Origin: Bacteroidota bacterium
Lineage (GTDB): Bacteria > Bacteroidota > Bacteroidia > Chitinophagales > Chitinophagaceae
Direction: 5' to 3'
DNA: 64,000 nt
Assembly (NCBI GenBank): GCA_016183765.1
Contig: JACPEA010000012.1
Coordinates: 1-64,000, forward strand
Shown here: positions 17,886 to 27,452 of the stretch, piece after piece
Layout of the letters: each line of letters starts with the position of its first letter
Position numbering within the stretch: the first letter of the stretch is position 1
Position numbers and translations under genes: made by a program
The notes under the pieces: generated by a model
The model's input: the letters and a program-made list of their open reading frames with translations, nothing else
Told to the model about the DNA's origin: nothing
Database searches by the model: none

Positions 17886-20800
17886 TTATCGCAATAATGT
17901 GATATCTCCTTTTTTCGTTGTCCGCTCCTTACTGCTGAACTCCACCACCAGGGTATAATGATACACATCCTGTGGCTGTATCTTTCCCTGATAAGTGCCA
18001 TCCCAGCCTTCATACGGATCCGTTCCTTTATAGACCACCGCTCCCCAGCGGTTATAGATGGTCCAGGTCATCCGTTCGATACCGTATCCCCGCACATAGA
18101 TCTTATCGTTCCGTCCGTCGCCATTCGGCGAAAAAGCATTGGGCACATCCAGCAAACTGTTGATGGTAACGGATATGGGCTGGCAGGTGGTATCGCTGCA
18201 TCCTGTGTTGTTGTAAGCAACCAGGCAGGTATTATAGGTTCCCGATGCGTTGAACAGGTGCCGCACTGTTGTATCGTTACTGATCGTGAACAAAGTATCG
18301 CCATCTCCAAACAGCCATTTATAACTGTTTGCCCCCACTGCCGCATTCAGGAATGTGACCGCTGTATTGGGCTCTGTTGGATTGGGGGTATACGTGAATG
18401 AAGAAGTGGGATTAGGGTTGACAGTTATCGTAAAATAAGCTGAGGTATCCGTTTGGTTACAGGTATTCGGATCATTGGCAATCAACCTCACCCGGTATAC
18501 CCCAATTCGGGTATATACATGCTGCGGTTCGTGTTCGGCAGAGGTAGTACCATCACCAAAATCCCAGATAAAATCACTGCCGCCCAACGAAGTATTATCG
18601 AACAATGCCGTATAAGGAACACAACCATTGGCCGGTGTGGTGAACTGCGCTTTTACATTGGTAGAGATCCGTATGCGTAAGGTGATACTGTCAGGAGCAT
18701 TACAATAATTGGTATCGATCAATACCAGGCGCACGTTGTAGGTGCCTGCCGCGGCATAGGTATGGGTCACTTTTCCCAGGCCGGCCAGTTGTGTGGTGCC
18801 ATCGCCAAAATCCCAGCGGAAACTGGTATTGGTGAATGGTTTATTAGCCACTGAATTATTGGTGAACTCATAGGCCAGCAAGGTACAGGGCGGCAGTTTT
18901 ACGGCGGTCATTTTCAGTGCAGCCTCGTCATCACGCACCCGCATGGTAACATAGGCCGTGTCGGAAATATTACAACTGGTCGAATCCACCGATATCAGGC
19001 GTACCCGGTACATACCGATGGTGTTGAAAGTATGTGTAACCGTTGGTGCGGTAGTGGTATCAGGCATACCGCCATCGTTAAAATCCCAGATATATTTTTT
19101 TCCCATGGCAACCGTATCTGTGAAGACCACGGTCATGGGCACGCAACCCGAAGTATCACGAGGCACTCCGTTGATAGAAGCCTGTATTCCGGCACCGATA
19201 CCCGCCAGGTTGAACGCAATTTTCACTGCGGCCAGGTTACAGCCCCGCGAGCCATTGTAGGGCGACCATACACCTGGTGTGGTCGGAAACCTGGGTTTTA
19301 TAAAATTATCACAATTGGCGCACATGGCCTGGTAGATGACCCCGTTCCTGTCGAAGCGGCTGGTACCACCATCGACATGCTCTCCAAAACCACCTGTTTG
19401 ACCGAAAAAACTTCCATACAACTGCGATGCAGCATCTTTCTCCAACACAAAAAAGTAAAAATCACTGTTGTCTGTCGTTTTCTGGTATGCTTCCCGCCCG
19501 GGGCCTGTTGTTATGGGAAGTCCATTGGTTCCGGCACTGGGATAAGTGGCGTCAGTATTTACAGAGCCTCCCCAGCCGGAATAATATACGTTCTCGCACC
19601 TGTCCACCAGGAAGGCAGTAGGCGATAAATTAGGATTGGCACTGCCTGAACCAAACACGGTGGAATACACATAATCGGACAGATCGGGCTTTAGTTTGGC
19701 GATGAATTGTTTTCCATTGGTCTGGCTGAAAGCTGCGTTGATCACGGGCCAGGTACCGGTGGTAGTTCCAGCTATATACGGAAAACCGAATCGGTCGAAC
19801 TGGATACCATAAATCATATCAACACCCGAAGTACCAAAAAAACCAGTTCTTACCGGGACACCGTTGCTGGTATATTCGGCTACAAAACCATCACTTAATC
19901 CACCCTGATAGGTTGGATATTTGGTCCCGGTCTTATCACCCGGGAAATTGCTGCTGGCTGTAGCGCCCGCCACAAAAATATTGTTGGTAAAAGGATGGAT
20001 GGCCAGTACAAATGCCGCATCATCATCGTTGCCGCCAACGATCACACTGAACAGGACCTGTCCCAGGTCTGGCGTCAGTTTTAATATAACTGCATCCTGC
20101 GCACGGTTCTTGGCATTGACACCGCCCAAGCCGGTTTGTACAGAAACAGCAGTGACCGGAAAGTCGGGCGACTGCGTACAGGAAACAAACAAAATATTAC
20201 CGGCATTGTCCAGGATCACTTCACTTCGGGCATCATCGCCATAGTTTCTATTGATCGACTCTACACCCCGTGGTGTAGAATATTTGGACCGGATATTGAC
20301 ACCGTCGTCTCCCTGTCCTCCGATCCTGACCGAACCGATCAGTCCTGTTCCGGTTGCATTCAATTTGGTAACAACTATATCCCATCCGCCACCCAGCGGG
20401 CCATAGGTCTTTAAAGCGCCCTGCACAGGATAGTCGGTAGAACTGGTTCTACCGGCGATCACCAGGTTACCAGCCCCATCCACCACCATACTGTGTGGCT
20501 GCTCATTACCTTTAGTACCTCCAAGATAAGTCGCATACAACCGCCTTGAGCCCGTAGGATCGAATTTCATGATCGCAATATCAAAACCACCTTGTTCACC
20601 TGTTTGAGAATCCCCCCCCTGGTAGGTCTGCTGAAAAGCCCCGTTACTTACCGGGAATGTTCCCCCGCTACCAAACACAATACCGCCGGCATAAAAATTA
20701 CCACTGGCATCATAGGTAGCCGTATAACCCCAGTTACTCGGTACACTTCCGGTGAAAGTGGAGAATACTACCGAGGGATCTATCACCATCGTAGCCGAGG

Positions 20801-21572
20801 GTGAATACCCTGCACCCAGTTTGAACTGAACGATATTGCCTTTCACATCATAACTGCAGGGGATTTCTTTGCGACTGTTATCGATCAGCTGATACGTGTA
20901 TGGCGCCATTTCCTGCACCAGTTCCACAGAGGTTTTGATCTGCAGTGCCCGGTCTTTTACCCGCAGGTTCTCGGCTCCGTCGAAATACATGGCGATACTG
21001 GCAGGGTTTCCGCCGGGATGCACGATGATATCATACTTCAATACCCCATTGGCGGTATAGTAACGCACATCGATATTGGGATACACATTTTTGTAGGTAA
21101 GCGCCTGGTAGGTCTTACAGTTACTGGCCCATTTGGAGGGATCGTTACCGATAAGATAATTGGTATAGGTTTCCAGCGGTTTGTCAGGCACGATCTCGGG
21201 AGCGGGATTGGCATGCAGGAAACGCATTTCATAGGCATGCCCGCGTAATGGCTGGGAAACAGGGTCCTGCTCAGATGGCAAAGGCAACGGTTTTTCCAAT
21301 GAATTCTTTACACCGAGCGTTGCTTGTTCCGGTTTTACCCCATGTTTGTGAACCGATTCACCGATACGGGTAAGGTCTTCCTTGTTATATAACACCACGC
21401 GGTAGCCGTTATCCTGCAGTAAAAAAGCTCCCGTACTCATCTCGCCTTTGAAACGGATCTGCTTGTCCCATTGCCCTTTATTCTCGATAAATTCAAGGTT
21501 GTTTTGGGAAAAGGTATTTGCAGCTACCAGCAGCAATATCAGTATGCTTCCTATCGTCTTCAGTATAGCCAA
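17886..21572 (-). CDS. Large secreted PKD-repeat protein with SBBP-like propeller and T9SS type B (gliding-motility-type) C-terminal domain
   Basis: FIENKGQWDKQIRFKGE N-terminal domain; four PKD-like units (WDFGDGTT); C-terminus DVPNAFSPNGDGRNDKIYVRG...YNRWGAVVYKGTDPYEGWDGTYQGK. Confidence 0.93.
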   Translation of the reverse strand: MAILKTIGSILILLLVAANTFSQNNLEFIENKGQWDKQIRFKGEMSTGAFLLQDNGYRVVLYNKEDLTRIGESVHKHGVKPEQATLGVKNSLEKPLPLPSEQDPVSQPLRGHAYEMRFLHANPAPEIVPDKPLETYTNYLIGNDPSKWASNCKTYQALTYKNVYPNIDVRYYTANGVLKYDIIVHPGGNPASIAMYFDGAENLRVKDRALQIKTSVELVQEMAPYTYQLIDNSRKEIPCSYDVKGNIVQFKLGAGYSPSATMVIDPSVVFSTFTGSVPSNWGYTATYDASGNFYAGGIVFGSGGTFPVSNGAFQQTYQGGDSQTGEQGGFDIAIMKFDPTGSRRLYATYLGGTKGNEQPHSMVVDGAGNLVIAGRTSSTDYPVQGALKTYGPLGGGWDIVVTKLNATGTGLIGSVRIGGQGDDGVNIRSKYSTPRGVESINRNYGDDARSEVILDNAGNILFVSCTQSPDFPVTAVSVQTGLGGVNAKNRAQDAVILKLTPDLGQVLFSVIVGGNDDDAAFVLAIHPFTNNIFVAGATASSNFPGDKTGTKYPTYQGGLSDGFVAEYTSNGVPVRTGFFGTSGVDMIYGIQFDRFGFPYIAGTTTGTWPVINAAFSQTNGKQFIAKLKPDLSDYVYSTVFGSGSANPNLSPTAFLVDRCENVYYSGWGGSVNTDATYPSAGTNGLPITTGPGREAYQKTTDNSDFYFFVLEKDAASQLYGSFFGQTGGFGEHVDGGTSRFDRNGVIYQAMCANCDNFIKPRFPTTPGVWSPYNGSRGCNLAAVKIAFNLAGIGAGIQASINGVPRDTSGCVPMTVVFTDTVAMGKKYIWDFNDGGMPDTTTAPTVTHTFNTIGMYRVRLISVDSTSCNISDTAYVTMRVRDDEAALKMTAVKLPPCTLLAYEFTNNSVANKPFTNTSFRWDFGDGTTQLAGLGKVTHTYAAAGTYNVRLVLIDTNYCNAPDSITLRIRISTNVKAQFTTPANGCVPYTALFDNTSLGGSDFIWDFGDGTTSAEHEPQHVYTRIGVYRVRLIANDPNTCNQTDTSAYFTITVNPNPTSSFTYTPNPTEPNTAVTFLNAAVGANSYKWLFGDGDTLFTISNDTTVRHLFNASGTYNTCLVAYNNTGCSDTTCQPISVTINSLLDVPNAFSPNGDGRNDKIYVRGYGIERMTWTIYNRWGAVVYKGTDPYEGWDGTYQGKIQPQDVYHYTLVVEFSSKERTTKKGDITLLR

Positions 21573-21657
21573 ACTATTTTTTTAAAAGTTACGATTTATA
21601 TACGTCCGGTGCAATGATAAAGTTCAAAATTTCAGATTGTTAGGATAGTTTTAAGAA

Positions 21658-21824
21658 TCGTGAGCCGTGAATCGTCAGTCGTGAGTGGTGAGTGGTGAGT
21701 TGGCAATAGTGAAAGGGCAATGGTCAATTGTCAATAGGGGCCACCCATTCACAATTCACAATTCACAATTGCCAATTCACAATTCACTCCCTACTCCCTA
21801 CTCCCTACTCACCACTCACGATAT
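21658..21824. repeat. Nested inverted short-word repeat locus (GTGAGTGGTGAGT / ACTCACCACTCAC; CAATTGTCAAT / AATTCACAATTC)
   Basis: atcgtgagccgtgaatcgtcagtcgtgagtggtgagtggtgagt...attcacaattcacaattcacaattgcc...actccctactccctactcaccactcacgat. Confidence 0.88.
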
Positions 21825-23927
21825 CTTCCCCCACCCGTGTTTCCGTTTCTGCGACTGCAGGAAGTTCTTTAACGGCAAATTCTTTGCCATGGTCAGCTCC
21901 ACATCCTCTTCCACCAGTTTTTCCGCTTCTGCCCGGGCCAGTTCCAGTAATTCCTTGTCGTTCACGATACTTGCGATCTTAAAATTGAGCGCTCCGCTCT
22001 GGCGGGTACCCTCAATATCGCCAGGACCCCGGATCTCGAGGTCCTTTTCGGCTATCCGGAACCCATCATTGGTAGCGCACATAGTCTTGATACGTTCGCG
22101 GGCCTCTTTGCTTGCTGAACTACCCGTTAATAAAATGCAAAAACTTTTTTCACTGCCCCGGCCCACCCTTCCGCGCAGCTGGTGCAATTGAGACAGGCCG
22201 AATTTTTCGGCGCTTTCGATCACCATCACCGTGGCATTGGGTACATTCACGCCCACTTCTATCACCGTAGTGCTCACCATGATCTGCGTATCGCCTTTTA
22301 CAAAACGCTGCATATTGGTCTCCTTCTGTTCGGCAGGTTGCCGGCCATGCACCATGCTGATATGGAATTTGGGTTCCGGAAAAAAACTTTTTACCTGTTC
22401 ATATCCCTGCATCAGGTCCTCATAACTCAGTTTCTCACTTTCCTCGATCAGGGGATAGATAAAGTATGCCTGCCGTCCCTTATCGATCTCAGATCGCACA
22501 AAATCCATCACATTGGCCCTGGCAGTTTCGTTACGGTGAACCGTAGTGACCGGTTGCCTGCCGGGTGGCAGCTCGTCCATGATGCTGTAGTCCAGGTCGC
22601 CATAGGCCGTCATGGCCAGCGTGCGGGGAATGGGGGTTGCCGTCATCACCAGTACATGCGGCGGTACAGCCGCTTTCTCCCATAGTTTGGCCCGCTGCGC
22701 CACCCCGAAACGGTGCTGTTCATCCACGATCACCAGTCCCAGGTTACGGAACTGTACCGCATCTTCTATCACAGCATGGGTGCCCACCACAAAATGGATC
22801 GTATCCTCCAGCAACCCTTTCAGAATACGTTTCCTTTCCGCCGACCGGGTACTGCCGGTAAGCAGGGCAATTTCAACGGGCATTTCTTTCAGGAGTTCAC
22901 TCAATCCGGTATAATGCTGCTGGGCCAGTATTTCTGTGGGTGCCATCAAACAGCTCTGGTAACCGTTATCTGCTGCCAGCAACATACTCAGTAGTGCCAC
23001 AATGGTCTTGCCACTGCCCACATCGCCCTGTAACAGACGGTTCATCTGGTGCCCCTTACCGGTATCCGTTCTGATCTCTCGCAACACCCTTTTCTGGGCG
23101 CCGGTCAAAGTAAATGGCAGGTAGTTGGCATAGAGCGTATTAAAATAATCACCCACTTTCTCAAACACCACCCCTTTACTGGCATGATGCCGTTGCAGCC
23201 GAACCAGGTTAAGTCTTACCTGCGCAATAAAGAGTTCTTCGAACTTCAGCCGTTTCATCGCTGCATCGGCCAAAGCCGGTGAGCCTGGGAAATGTATGTT
23301 GCGATAGGCTTCAAAACGGCTCATCAGTTGCAGCTTCTCAAGTATCTCCTGCGGGATATTTTCCGGCAGGTCTTTGGGTTGCAGCAGGCTAATGAGCGTA
23401 TAAGTGAGTTTGCCCAGCTGTCTTCCATTAAAGCTTCTTGCCTTCAGTTTTTCGGTAGTGGGGTACACCGGCTCCAGAAAGGCTTTACCACCCGCTTTGG
23501 CCGCCACATAGGGCTCTATTTCCGGGTGCACGATCTGGGGTTTGCCGTTAAAGAAACCTGTTTTGCCAAACACCAGGTAATCACTGCCTACATGCAAACC
23601 TTTCACCACCCAGTTGATGCCCTGGAACCAGGTCAGTTCCAGTATGCCCGATGCATCACGCAATTGGGCCACCAGGCGTTTGCCCCTTCCTGCCCCCATC
23701 GTTTCATAACTGATGAGTGTACCTGCCACCTGCGCATATTCTGTCTGCGGCGTGATCTCGCGGATACGGCTGACCTTGGTCTTATCAATATGCCGGTTGG
23801 GAAAATGATCCAGCAGGTCGCCGAATGTGAAGATCTCCAGTTCTTTCTTCAACAGGTCTGCACGCAAAGGCCCCACCCCTTTCAGGTATTCGATGGGAGA
23901 GGTTAATATGGTGGCGATCTCGGTCAA
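21816..23927 (-). CDS. recG: ATP-dependent DNA helicase RecG
   Basis: LLQGDVGSGKTIVALL (Walker A), DEQHRFGV, MTATPIPRTLAMTAYGDLD, HQLRGRVGRG. Confidence 0.96.
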   Translation of the reverse strand: MTEIATILTSPIEYLKGVGPLRADLLKKELEIFTFGDLLDHFPNRHIDKTKVSRIREITPQTEYAQVAGTLISYETMGAGRGKRLVAQLRDASGILELTWFQGINWVVKGLHVGSDYLVFGKTGFFNGKPQIVHPEIEPYVAAKAGGKAFLEPVYPTTEKLKARSFNGRQLGKLTYTLISLLQPKDLPENIPQEILEKLQLMSRFEAYRNIHFPGSPALADAAMKRLKFEELFIAQVRLNLVRLQRHHASKGVVFEKVGDYFNTLYANYLPFTLTGAQKRVLREIRTDTGKGHQMNRLLQGDVGSGKTIVALLSMLLAADNGYQSCLMAPTEILAQQHYTGLSELLKEMPVEIALLTGSTRSAERKRILKGLLEDTIHFVVGTHAVIEDAVQFRNLGLVIVDEQHRFGVAQRAKLWEKAAVPPHVLVMTATPIPRTLAMTAYGDLDYSIMDELPPGRQPVTTVHRNETARANVMDFVRSEIDKGRQAYFIYPLIEESEKLSYEDLMQGYEQVKSFFPEPKFHISMVHGRQPAEQKETNMQRFVKGDTQIMVSTTVIEVGVNVPNATVMVIESAEKFGLSQLHQLRGRVGRGSEKSFCILLTGSSASKEARERIKTMCATNDGFRIAEKDLEIRGPGDIEGTRQSGALNFKIASIVNDKELLELARAEAEKLVEEDVELTMAKNLPLKNFLQSQKRKHGWGKIS

Positions 23928-24111
23928 GAAAAATCAGTGGATTGCGGATCAAAGAAGCAATTAGCCAAAGCATCCGTGAATCGGTACAAATATCCTTACA
24001 CAAATTCATATTCTGCATTTATCGCATACACTTCCTGAAAAACGCCTTTCCTGAAATGGGACCCCTGTTCACAGCGGGATTTCAGCCATCCCTGGCGTTC
24101 AGACCATTGAC

Positions 24112-24149
24112 TGGCGGATCCAGATGCAAGCAAGATCTGGTATCCGCCA
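24112..24149. promoter_or_regulatory. Inverted repeat in the trpS upstream region
   Basis: tggcggatccagat-gcaagcaag-atctggtatccgcca (one inserted base). Confidence 0.4.
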
Positions 24150-24216
24150 ATCCGTTCCCCTAAAAAAAAGCATGCCCGTTCACCATTCCCCATGCACTAA
24201 TATTATCTTCGCACCT

Positions 24217-25227
24217 ATGGAAAAAGAGGTTGTTTTAAGCGGCATTCGCCCCACCGGGTTCCTGCACCTGGGTAATTATTTCGGGGCCATGCGCAATTAT
24301 GTGCGGATGCAGGATGATTATAACTGTTACTTTTTTGTGGCTAACTGGCATAGTCTTACCACCCACCCCGATACCAGGGAACTGCAGAGTAGTGTACACC
24401 GGGTGATCGCTGAAAATATTGCCTGCGGACTGGATCCTGAAAAAGTGTCGCTTTACATTCAAAGCGATGTTCCGGAAATAGCCGAACTATACCTGTACCT
24501 GAATATGCTGGCTTACAAAGGGGAGCTGGAAAAGACCGTGACCTTTAAAGAGAAAGTCCGCCTGCAACCAGAGAATGTGAACGCGGGATTGCTCACTTAC
24601 CCGGTTTTGATGGCTTCAGACATATTGATCCACCGCGCCCTGAAAGTACCGGTTGGCAAAGACCAGGAACAACACCTGGAAATGGCCCGGAATTTTGCCG
24701 AACGCTTTAATTACCGTTATGGAGAAGTATTCCCCATGCCCTATGCCTTTAATTTTGGCGGCGACCTGGTACGCATCATGGGACTTGACGGCAATGGTAA
24801 AATGAGCAAGAGCGAGAACCAGCTGGCCACCCTGTACCTGGCAGATGACGATGAGAGCATCCGTAAAAAGATCATGAAAGCAAAGACCGACCAGGGGCCG
24901 GCTGAACCCAATGCTGTGAAACCGGATTATATCGAGAACCTGTTCACGTTGATGCGGCTGGTAAGCGGTCCGGACACCGTGAAAAAATTCGAGGACGACT
25001 TCAATGCCAGCAGCAGCGGTAACTGCGTGATCCGTTACGGCGATATGAAAAAACAGCTGGCGGAAGATATGGCAGGTTTCATCAAACCTATCCGCGAAAA
25101 AGCGGCTGATATCCAGAACAACAAGGAACTGCTGGGCAGGATCATCCGGCAGGGCGCCGATAAAGCCAGGGCCAGCGCCTCAGAAACGCTGAAGCTGGTA
25201 AGACAGGCGGTTGGGATGAATTACTGA
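24217..25227 (+). CDS. trpS: Tryptophanyl-tRNA synthetase
   Basis: VLSGIRPTGFLHLGNYFGAM (HIGH-like) and GNGKMSKSENQLATLYL (KMSKS); start at MEKEVV. Confidence 0.96.
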   Translation: MEKEVVLSGIRPTGFLHLGNYFGAMRNYVRMQDDYNCYFFVANWHSLTTHPDTRELQSSVHRVIAENIACGLDPEKVSLYIQSDVPEIAELYLYLNMLAYKGELEKTVTFKEKVRLQPENVNAGLLTYPVLMASDILIHRALKVPVGKDQEQHLEMARNFAERFNYRYGEVFPMPYAFNFGGDLVRIMGLDGNGKMSKSENQLATLYLADDDESIRKKIMKAKTDQGPAEPNAVKPDYIENLFTLMRLVSGPDTVKKFEDDFNASSSGNCVIRYGDMKKQLAEDMAGFIKPIREKAADIQNNKELLGRIIRQGADKARASASETLKLVRQAVGMNY

Positions 25228-25247
25228 GGGGGCGGAGGCTGGATACT

Positions 25248-25412
25248 GGAGGCTGGATACTCATAGCTCGCAGATCAAAGCCAATACGCCAATACGCCTT
25301 ACTGGATGCTGGATACTGGTTACTGGAGGCTGGTTACTCATAGCTCGCAGATCAAAGCCAATGCGCTAATGCGCCAATACGCTAACACGCCTTACTGGAT
25401 ACTGAATGCAGG
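25248..25412 (+). repeat. 77-bp tandem duplication with 9-10 bp internal words
   Basis: ggaggctggatactcatagctcgcagatcaaagccaatacgccaatacgccttactggat repeated from 25325 as ggaggctggttactcatagctcgcagatcaaagccaatgcgctaatgcgcc.... Confidence 0.88.
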
Positions 25413-25479
25413 CTGGGGGGAGTAAAAAAATATTTTTATTATCGCATAGTTCATATGCGTATTTCGTACTTTCATTTTT

Positions 25480-26115
25480 ATGGCAAAGGCAAAAAAACCA
25501 AAACACATTGCAGTGGCCGGCAATATCGGCGCGGGAAAGACTACGTTAACGGAAATGCTGAGCAAACATTACCGTTGGATTCCCCAGTTCGAAGATGTGG
25601 ACCATAACCCCTACCTCATGGATTTTTATGAGGATATGCCCCGCTGGAGTTTTAACCTGCAGATCTTCTTCCTGAACAGCCGCCTGAACCAGTTGCTTGA
25701 AATCCATCATGGAACCGAGACCGTGATACAGGACCGCACCATTTACGAGGATGCTAACATATTTGCTCCCAACCTGCACGAAATGGGTTTGATGAGCAAG
25801 CGGGATTTTGATAATTACTACCTTTTTTTCCAGACCCTGAAAAGCATGGTGCAGCCGCCAGACCTGCTGATCTACCTGAAAGCCTCTGTACCCACCCTGG
25901 TGGCCCAGATACAGAAACGCGGACGGGAATATGAAGAGAATATCCGCCTGGATTACCTGAAGCGGCTGAACGAGTATTACAATAAATGGATCGACAGCTA
26001 CAAAGAAGGTCCCTTACTCATCATTGATTGCGACAAGAATAAATTTGCCGAAACAGATGAACATTTCGGGGATATTATCAGTAAAGTGGACAGTACATTG
26101 TTTGGTCTATTCTAA
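25480..26115 (+). CDS. Deoxynucleoside kinase
   Basis: KHIAVAGNIGAGKTTLTEML P-loop; VIQDRTIYEDANIFAPNLHEMG (DRS-like motif). Confidence 0.93.
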   Translation: MAKAKKPKHIAVAGNIGAGKTTLTEMLSKHYRWIPQFEDVDHNPYLMDFYEDMPRWSFNLQIFFLNSRLNQLLEIHHGTETVIQDRTIYEDANIFAPNLHEMGLMSKRDFDNYYLFFQTLKSMVQPPDLLIYLKASVPTLVAQIQKRGREYEENIRLDYLKRLNEYYNKWIDSYKEGPLLIIDCDKNKFAETDEHFGDIISKVDSTLFGLF

Positions 26116-26157
26116 ACAGATCGGTCCCGATCCCTGACTTCATCATCTCTTACCATA

Positions 26158-26497
26158 TTTCCTTCTCAGGAGGGTCTCCCCAGTGGGGGACCCTCCGCTT
26201 AGCATTACAAAATACTCATGCTTACACTCAGTACAGGCCTCCGTTTTTAGAAACACGAATTCCCCTGCGTACAAACCGCAATCAACCGCTGCAGGCGGGA
26301 CTGCCGGAAAACTACCTGCACAGCTCAGCCCGCTATTATCATACAGGTGAACAAGGCGTATATCCTGTTATTACATATATGGAGTTGCAGGATGTTGCTC
26401 TTACTTAGTTTTATGTGCTATGATGAGTGAAGCAGTGGTAGAGCGGTGCTTCTAAGCAAAGAGCCCCCCGCTGGGGAGACCCTTCGCAGAAGGGAAA
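26158..26497. mobile_element. ~340-bp MITE/REP-like element, copy 1, with hairpin-forming inverted termini
   Basis: Left end TTTCCTTCTCAGGAGGGTCTCCCCAGTGGGGGACCCTCCGCTTAG; reverse complement of right end TTTCCCTTCTGCGAAGGGTCTCCCCAGCGGGGGGCTCTTTGCTTAG; interior matches 29651-29895. Confidence 0.7.
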
Positions 26498-26557
26498 CTT
26501 ATTTTAGGACGAGACAGAAGGCTACCGAAACTGTGTCTACTATTCGATTCCCTATTT

Positions 26558-27361
26558 TTATTCTCCCGGCTTTTGACTGGTTTTCGCTTTAATTGCCTTT
26601 ATGAATTCACCAGAATTGGAAACCCATCCTAATACACTCTGGATAACTAAAATAGATGCTTCGTGATTACTTTTTGGCAGGTCATACCCGATCGGTTCAG
26701 CAGTGCAATCTTCAAGAACTATGGCTGAATAATCTCTGAACATGGCATCTCTGACAGTTGATTCAACACATACGCTCGTTGTACATCCCGTAACAATGAG
26801 GTAAGTTATTTTTAATTTTTTAAGTATTGAATCCAAATCGGTCTGGTAAAAGCCACTATACCTTGTCTTGTATATGACAATGTCTTCTGGTTGAGGCCTG
26901 AGTTCTGGAACTATTTCCGTTCCCCAGGAATCCCTTATGAGAATACGGCTTTCTGATCCATCCGGGGCAATCATTGTATCACCCACATGCATAATGTTCA
27001 GGTGGCTAAAGCGATTTTTTGATCCTTCTTTTCCTACGTCCGATAGATCTTCATGATAGCCCATTTTAAGATAAATGATTTTTATGCCTGCTTTCCGTGC
27101 TGCTTCCAAAACTCTGGCGGTAGTGGGTACAACTTTCTGAATCATGGAAATATTGACTCCGGCTTTATCAAACATACCTCCTTTTGAGCCGAAGTCGTTC
27201 TCCATATCAACCACAATTAAAGCCGTGTTTGCAATATTAACTGCAATTGGACCTGGCTTTGCTTCTATGAGAATTTTTTTCATGTCAGGTGTTTTGTTTT
27301 GTGCGTGAGTAATGCCTACCATCAAAAAGGATATTAATACTAAAACATAAACTCGTTTCAT
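26558..27361 (-). CDS. Isochorismatase-like cysteine hydrolase with signal peptide
   Basis: MKRVYVLVLISFLMVGITHAQ signal; TALIVVDMENDFGS, TYLIVTGCTTSVCVESTVRDAMFRDY; start reassigned from 27517. Confidence 0.9.
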   Translation of the reverse strand: MKRVYVLVLISFLMVGITHAQNKTPDMKKILIEAKPGPIAVNIANTALIVVDMENDFGSKGGMFDKAGVNISMIQKVVPTTARVLEAARKAGIKIIYLKMGYHEDLSDVGKEGSKNRFSHLNIMHVGDTMIAPDGSESRILIRDSWGTEIVPELRPQPEDIVIYKTRYSGFYQTDLDSILKKLKITYLIVTGCTTSVCVESTVRDAMFRDYSAIVLEDCTAEPIGYDLPKSNHEASILVIQSVLGWVSNSGEFIKAIKAKTSQKPGE

Positions 27362-27452
27362 AACAAATAATTTTGCACTAACAAAATTGAACCGTATTTG
27401 GAATGAAAAGTGGTAAAAAAAGGACATTTTGGGATAATGGCATTTAGCTGAA

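Noticed and set aside
26120-26560. Protein-coding gene inside the 340-bp hairpin element
   Set aside because: No shared long ORF in both copies; both carry stops in most frames, so a non-coding element is more likely. A short conserved frame (GEQGVYPVITYxELQD) was seen but is too short to call.
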